NCBI RefSeq assembly: GCF_003610255.1
Contig: NZ_RAPS01000001.1
Span: 7,405,001 to 7,469,000, forward strand
Origin: Streptomyces sp. TLI_171
GTDB taxonomy: Bacteria > Actinomycetota > Actinomycetes > Streptomycetales > Streptomycetaceae
Direction: 5' to 3'
Length of the DNA: 64,000 nucleotides
How positions within the stretch are numbered: position 1 is the first letter of the stretch; every line of letters starts with the position of its first letter. The translations under genes and the position numbers were made by a program. This document shows positions 60,737 through 64,000 of this stretch, in pieces. The notes beneath the pieces were generated by a model, which saw only the letters and a program-made list of their open reading frames with translations, was not told the DNA's origin and did not search any database.

Positions 60737-61444
60737 GACAGCACCTGTCCTCGTCGCTCGGGTGAGCTCACACGCAGTTTCTTCATGCTCGCCAGGGAGC
60801 CACCTGCACCGCAACACGGCGCGGCGGCGGCCGGTCACGGTACGGCCGTCGGCGGACACCGAGGGGCACGGCTCCGGGCAGCCGGGAGGCTGGCCGGCGG
60901 CGGCGAGCAGAAGCGTGGCAGGGCAGCTGGGGGCGACCGCCTCAGGGATGTGTCAAGCGAGGCCGCCGGGGGCGTAGCGAAGGCGTCAAAGGCAGCGAAG
61001 GCCGCTGGCGACCGCGGTGGAGTGAGAGGTGCAGGCGCGGAGCGAACGGACGGAGGAACCCGATGGTGACGGAGACGAAGGAACTGCTTCCCGGGCGCGG
61101 CACGGAAGGCAGGAGCCAGGTGCTGGCGGGGCCGTGGCCAGGGTCAGGGGCCGGGTCGGGGCAGTTGCGAGGACAGGTGGCGGAGTCCGGGGAGGCGCGC
61201 GCTGAGGACCCGTCGAGGCAGCAGGTCGCCGGGTGCCGGCACCGGATGGGGTACGTCGAGTAGGCAGGTGGCAGGAGGGCGGGCAGCGGGACCGTGGAGT
61301 GGGAAGGAGGTGGTGCAGCAGGTGCAAATGCGGTCGGCCGGCGTGGCGGCGGGCGGCGATCGGGGCGGTCGGCCGGCACGGCATGATGGGGCGCATGGAC
61401 GGTACGTGCTCTCGCCGGTTGGTGCGGTCGGGTCGGGTGTACGG
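60737..61444. other. 708-bp interval without a convincing gene
   Basis: The sequence is GC-rich and low-complexity (Gly/Ser/Arg-type codons in most frames). A 66-residue open frame at 61063-61263 has no ribosome site or domain. I see no hairpin or palindrome of note. The promoter of the large ATP-binding regulator should lie in the last 100 bases, but I could not identify it. Confidence 0.5.
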
Positions 61445-64000
61445 ATGGGGTGCGCGGTGGTGACGAAGGGCGGCGGGCCGCCGGGGTTCGTGGGACGGCG
61501 GCGCGAGCTGGCGCGGTTGGTCGAGGCGCTGCGGGCCGCCCCGGCGGCCGTCCTGGTCGAGGGCGACGCGGGTAGCGGGAAGTCCTCCCTGGTGGCTCGG
61601 GCGCTCGCCGCGGCAGGCGTGGCGCCGGAGCGGGTGCTGACCGGCCGTTGCCACCCGATGGCCGAACCGACTCCGTACGGACCGGTGCTCGATGCACTGC
61701 GGGGCAGCGGGCCGCTGCTCGCGGTGGTGGACGAAGTGCCGCCGAGCGCGGGCGCGCTGCGGCCGTGGCTGCCGGACCTGGGCGACCGGCTACCGGCGGA
61801 CGTCGGCGGCGGGGACGAGCAGTATCGGCTGGTCCAGGGCGTGCGGGCGCTGCTCGGTGCGGTCGGCGAGGTCGTCCTGCTGGTCGAGGACGCGCAGTGG
61901 GCCGATCGGGCGACCCGCGAGCTGTTGCTGCTGCTCGCCCGGGATCCGCACCCAGGACTGGCGCTGGTGGTGACGTACCGGGCGGAGGAGCTGCCCGACG
62001 GGGCTCCGGTGCTCGGGTCGGCCTACCGATGCCCGCCAGGGGTGGCCGGTGGGCTGCTGCAGGTCGAGCCGCTGGACGAGGCCGAGGTGCTGGAACTCGC
62101 CCGCGCCGTGCTCGGTCTCGGCATCGGCACTGGGGGCGGCACCGGTGCCGGCGCCGGTACGGGTACCGCACCCGCGCTGGCGGCGGTGCTGTACGCCCGC
62201 TCCGGTGGGCTTCCGGCGGCCGTCCTCGAAGACCTGGAGAGGCTGCGGGGTGGCGGCCCGCACGCCGACCCGGTCGCGGTACTGACCGCTGCCGAGCTGC
62301 CGCGCGGCCTCCGCGACACCGTCGCGGAGCGGCTGGCCGCGCTCGGTCCCTACGCCCGTGCGGTGGTGGAGACCGCCGCGGTCCTGGACGAACCCGCGAC
62401 GGAGGAGCAGCTCGCCGAGGTCGCGGCGCTCTCCGCCGAACAGGTCGCCGCCGGCCTGGTGGAGGCCCTGCGCACGGCACTGCTGAATGAGCCCGAGCCG
62501 GCCAGGTACGCGTTCCGGTGGGCACCCGCCCGCGAGGTGGCGTACCGGCGGATACCGGGCCCCATCAGGTCGGCGTTGCACCGGCGGGCCATCGCGGCGC
62601 TGCGCACCGCAGACCCGCAGCCGCTCGCCAGGATCGCCGCCCATACCCGTGCCCTCGGCGACCGGGACGCCTGGCAGCAGGCCGCGGAGGCCGCGGCGCA
62701 GCAGGCGGTCGAGCAGGGCGACACCGCGGCGGCCGGTCCGCTGCTGCGCGAGCTGCTCGCGGACGCGGACCTGGCGCCCGAGCGCCGCGGGCGGGCCGCC
62801 CGTGCCCTGTCCGGGATCGCCGCGAACGCCGCCGACGACACGGCCAGCACGGAGGCGCTGGCCGGGATCATCGCCGACCCCAGGCTGCCGGTCGCCGACC
62901 GGGGCGAGATCAGGATGACGCTGGGCCTGCGGATGGCCGTCCAGGGTGGTGACCGGGCCGGGTTCGCGCAGATCGAGCAGGCCGCCGACGAGCTCGCCGA
63001 GCGTCCGGCCCGGGCGGCCCGCGCCCTGGTGGCGCTCGCCATGAACGAACGCGACGGCGGTGCGGCAGCCGGCTGGGAACGGATGGCGAGGGCCGCCGCC
63101 GCGCTGGAAGCCGAACCCGACGAGGAGGTCGCCGCCGCCTACCGGGCGACCAGGCTCACCTTCCAGGCCCGCGAGGGCGACCCCGAGCTCTGGCCCGAAC
63201 TCGACCGACTGCCCCGCGACGCCCGCAGTCCCGAACTGGTCCGGCAGACCACTCGCGCCCTGTACAACGTCGGTGACATCGCGCTGGACACCGGCCACGA
63301 CCAGCGGGCCGGGCGCCTGCTCGCCGAGAGCCGCGCGCTGGCCCGGCAGGCCGCGATCTCGTACCTGGAGGCGTACAGCCGGGTGGCGCTGCTGCGCCTC
63401 GACGGGCTGGCCGGCCGTTGGCAGGGGCTGGAGGAGCGGTTCGAAGCACTCGGCACCGAGTTCCCGGACGTGGCGATGGCCAGCGCCGAACGAGCCATGC
63501 TGCTCGGCCGGTTGGCCGCCGCGCGGGGTCGACTCGCGGTGGCGCGGGCCGAGTTCACCTCCGCCGCCCGGTACGGGGAGCGGGAGTCTCAGGTGACCGC
63601 GGCGATCCGGGCCGCCACCGGGCTGGCGGCGCTGGATCTGGTCGAGCGCGGCGGGCAGGCCGCCGCCGAGGTGCTGGCCCCGGCCGTCGCGATGCTCCGG
63701 CAGGCGGGGGCGTGGGCGCGGAGCGCCGAACTGCTGCCGGTCGCGGTGGAGACCGCGCGTGCGGTGGGCGACGAGGATGCGGCCCAGCACCTCATCGAGG
63801 AGGCCACCGAGGCCCTCGGCGGGGTGGACGCGCCGGCCGCGCAGGCCGGGCTGGAGGTGGCGCGCGGCGTCCTGCTGGAGACGGCGGACCGAAGCGGCGC
63901 GATCGAGTGCTACCGGCGGGCCCGCGACGCCTGGCGGGTGATCGGGCGCCCGTACGAGGTGGCGCGGGCCGAGGAGCGCCTCGCCCGGATCCTCGCCGAC
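61445..64000 (+). CDS. Large ATP-binding regulator (LAL/AAA type), 3' end outside the window
   Basis: At least 852 codons, open to the right edge. The N-terminus has the AAA ATPase of LuxR-type giants: FVGRRRELARLVEAL, Walker A VEGDAGSGKSSLVA, Walker B VVLLVEDAQWADRATRELLL. From about residue 330 onward come long TPR-like helical repeats. A LuxR helix-turn-helix would be expected at the missing C-terminus. ATG 61445 is used; GTGs at 61457 and 61460 are also possible. Confidence 0.85.
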   Translation, partial: MGCAVVTKGGGPPGFVGRRRELARLVEALRAAPAAVLVEGDAGSGKSSLVARALAAAGVAPERVLTGRCHPMAEPTPYGPVLDALRGSGPLLAVVDEVPPSAGALRPWLPDLGDRLPADVGGGDEQYRLVQGVRALLGAVGEVVLLVEDAQWADRATRELLLLLARDPHPGLALVVTYRAEELPDGAPVLGSAYRCPPGVAGGLLQVEPLDEAEVLELARAVLGLGIGTGGGTGAGAGTGTAPALAAVLYARSGGLPAAVLEDLERLRGGGPHADPVAVLTAAELPRGLRDTVAERLAALGPYARAVVETAAVLDEPATEEQLAEVAALSAEQVAAGLVEALRTALLNEPEPARYAFRWAPAREVAYRRIPGPIRSALHRRAIAALRTADPQPLARIAAHTRALGDRDAWQQAAEAAAQQAVEQGDTAAAGPLLRELLADADLAPERRGRAARALSGIAANAADDTASTEALAGIIADPRLPVADRGEIRMTLGLRMAVQGGDRAGFAQIEQAADELAERPARAARALVALAMNERDGGAAAGWERMARAAAALEAEPDEEVAAAYRATRLTFQAREGDPELWPELDRLPRDARSPELVRQTTRALYNVGDIALDTGHDQRAGRLLAESRALARQAAISYLEAYSRVALLRLDGLAGRWQGLEERFEALGTEFPDVAMASAERAMLLGRLAAARGRLAVARAEFTSAARYGERESQVTAAIRAATGLAALDLVERGGQAAAEVLAPAVAMLRQAGAWARSAELLPVAVETARAVGDEDAAQHLIEEATEALGGVDAPAAQAGLEVARGVLLETADRSGAIECYRRARDAWRVIGRPYEVARAEERLARILAD

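Noticed and set aside
61063..61263. 66-residue ORF
   Set aside because: No ribosome binding site, Gly/Ser/Arg low-complexity product, and equal-quality frames on the other strand.

Overview
The window is GC-rich DNA (around 70% or more by eye) from an actinomycete, most likely a Streptomycetaceae member (Streptomyces or Kitasatospora). The grounds are codon use with G or C at almost every third position, frequent GTG starts, ATGA/GTGA stop-start overlaps, purine-rich ribosome binding sites, a whiE-like type II polyketide locus, a SepF-like protein, a DUF5709 protein, and large PP2C and LuxR-type ATPase regulators. I saw no rRNA, tRNA, CRISPR array or intact mobile element.

Layout. 1-5.2 kb: the 3' end of an AbiEii-like nucleotidyltransferase, a metallo-beta-lactamase-fold hydrolase, a PAP2-family membrane phosphatase, a tiny two-gene unit behind an inverted repeat, and three small minus-strand genes including a HEAT-repeat protein. 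5.5-15.9 kb: a catabolic acyl-CoA operon (AtuA-family protein, carboxylase beta subunit, biotin carboxylase/BCCP alpha subunit, acyl-CoA dehydrogenase, a degenerate inositol-monophosphatase-like protein, 4-coumarate-CoA-ligase-type enzyme, TetR regulator) with a perfect 16-bp palindrome in front that is a candidate operator. 16-21.2 kb: a PAS/GAF/PP2C/ATPase regulator, a secreted protein, an MFS exporter, and a short scrap-yard of gene remnants.

21.2-33.0 kb is the most distinctive part: a type II polyketide locus in the order of spore-pigment (whiE/sch/cur) clusters. It has a divergent FAD hydroxylase, then SchA/CurD protein, cupin, KS-alpha, chain-length factor, ACP, aromatase/cyclase and TcmI-type cyclase. 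It continues directly into a private acetyl-CoA carboxylase (AccD-AccA fusion, BCCP, biotin carboxylase) and ends at a perfect 23-bp hairpin against a convergent O-methyltransferase-like gene that lacks the usual catalytic His. Together the genes would make malonyl-CoA, build a non-reduced poly-beta-keto chain, cyclise it, and tailor it by hydroxylation and perhaps methylation.

33-47.5 kb holds mixed chromosomal genes: a secreted beta-helix protein, membrane and lipoproteins, a tetR-MFS pair with an 18-bp operator, a SepF-like gene, a DinB-like protein, a VTT membrane protein with coding tandem repeats, endonuclease IV, a methyltransferase with a frameshift, and an MFS/ROK divergent pair with its own inverted repeat. 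47.5-64 kb has further housekeeping and regulatory genes among several decayed ones: a transposase scrap, a frameshifted P-loop kinase, and a MarR-DoxX pair that has decayed on both sides. It ends in a large ATP-binding regulator cut by the window edge.
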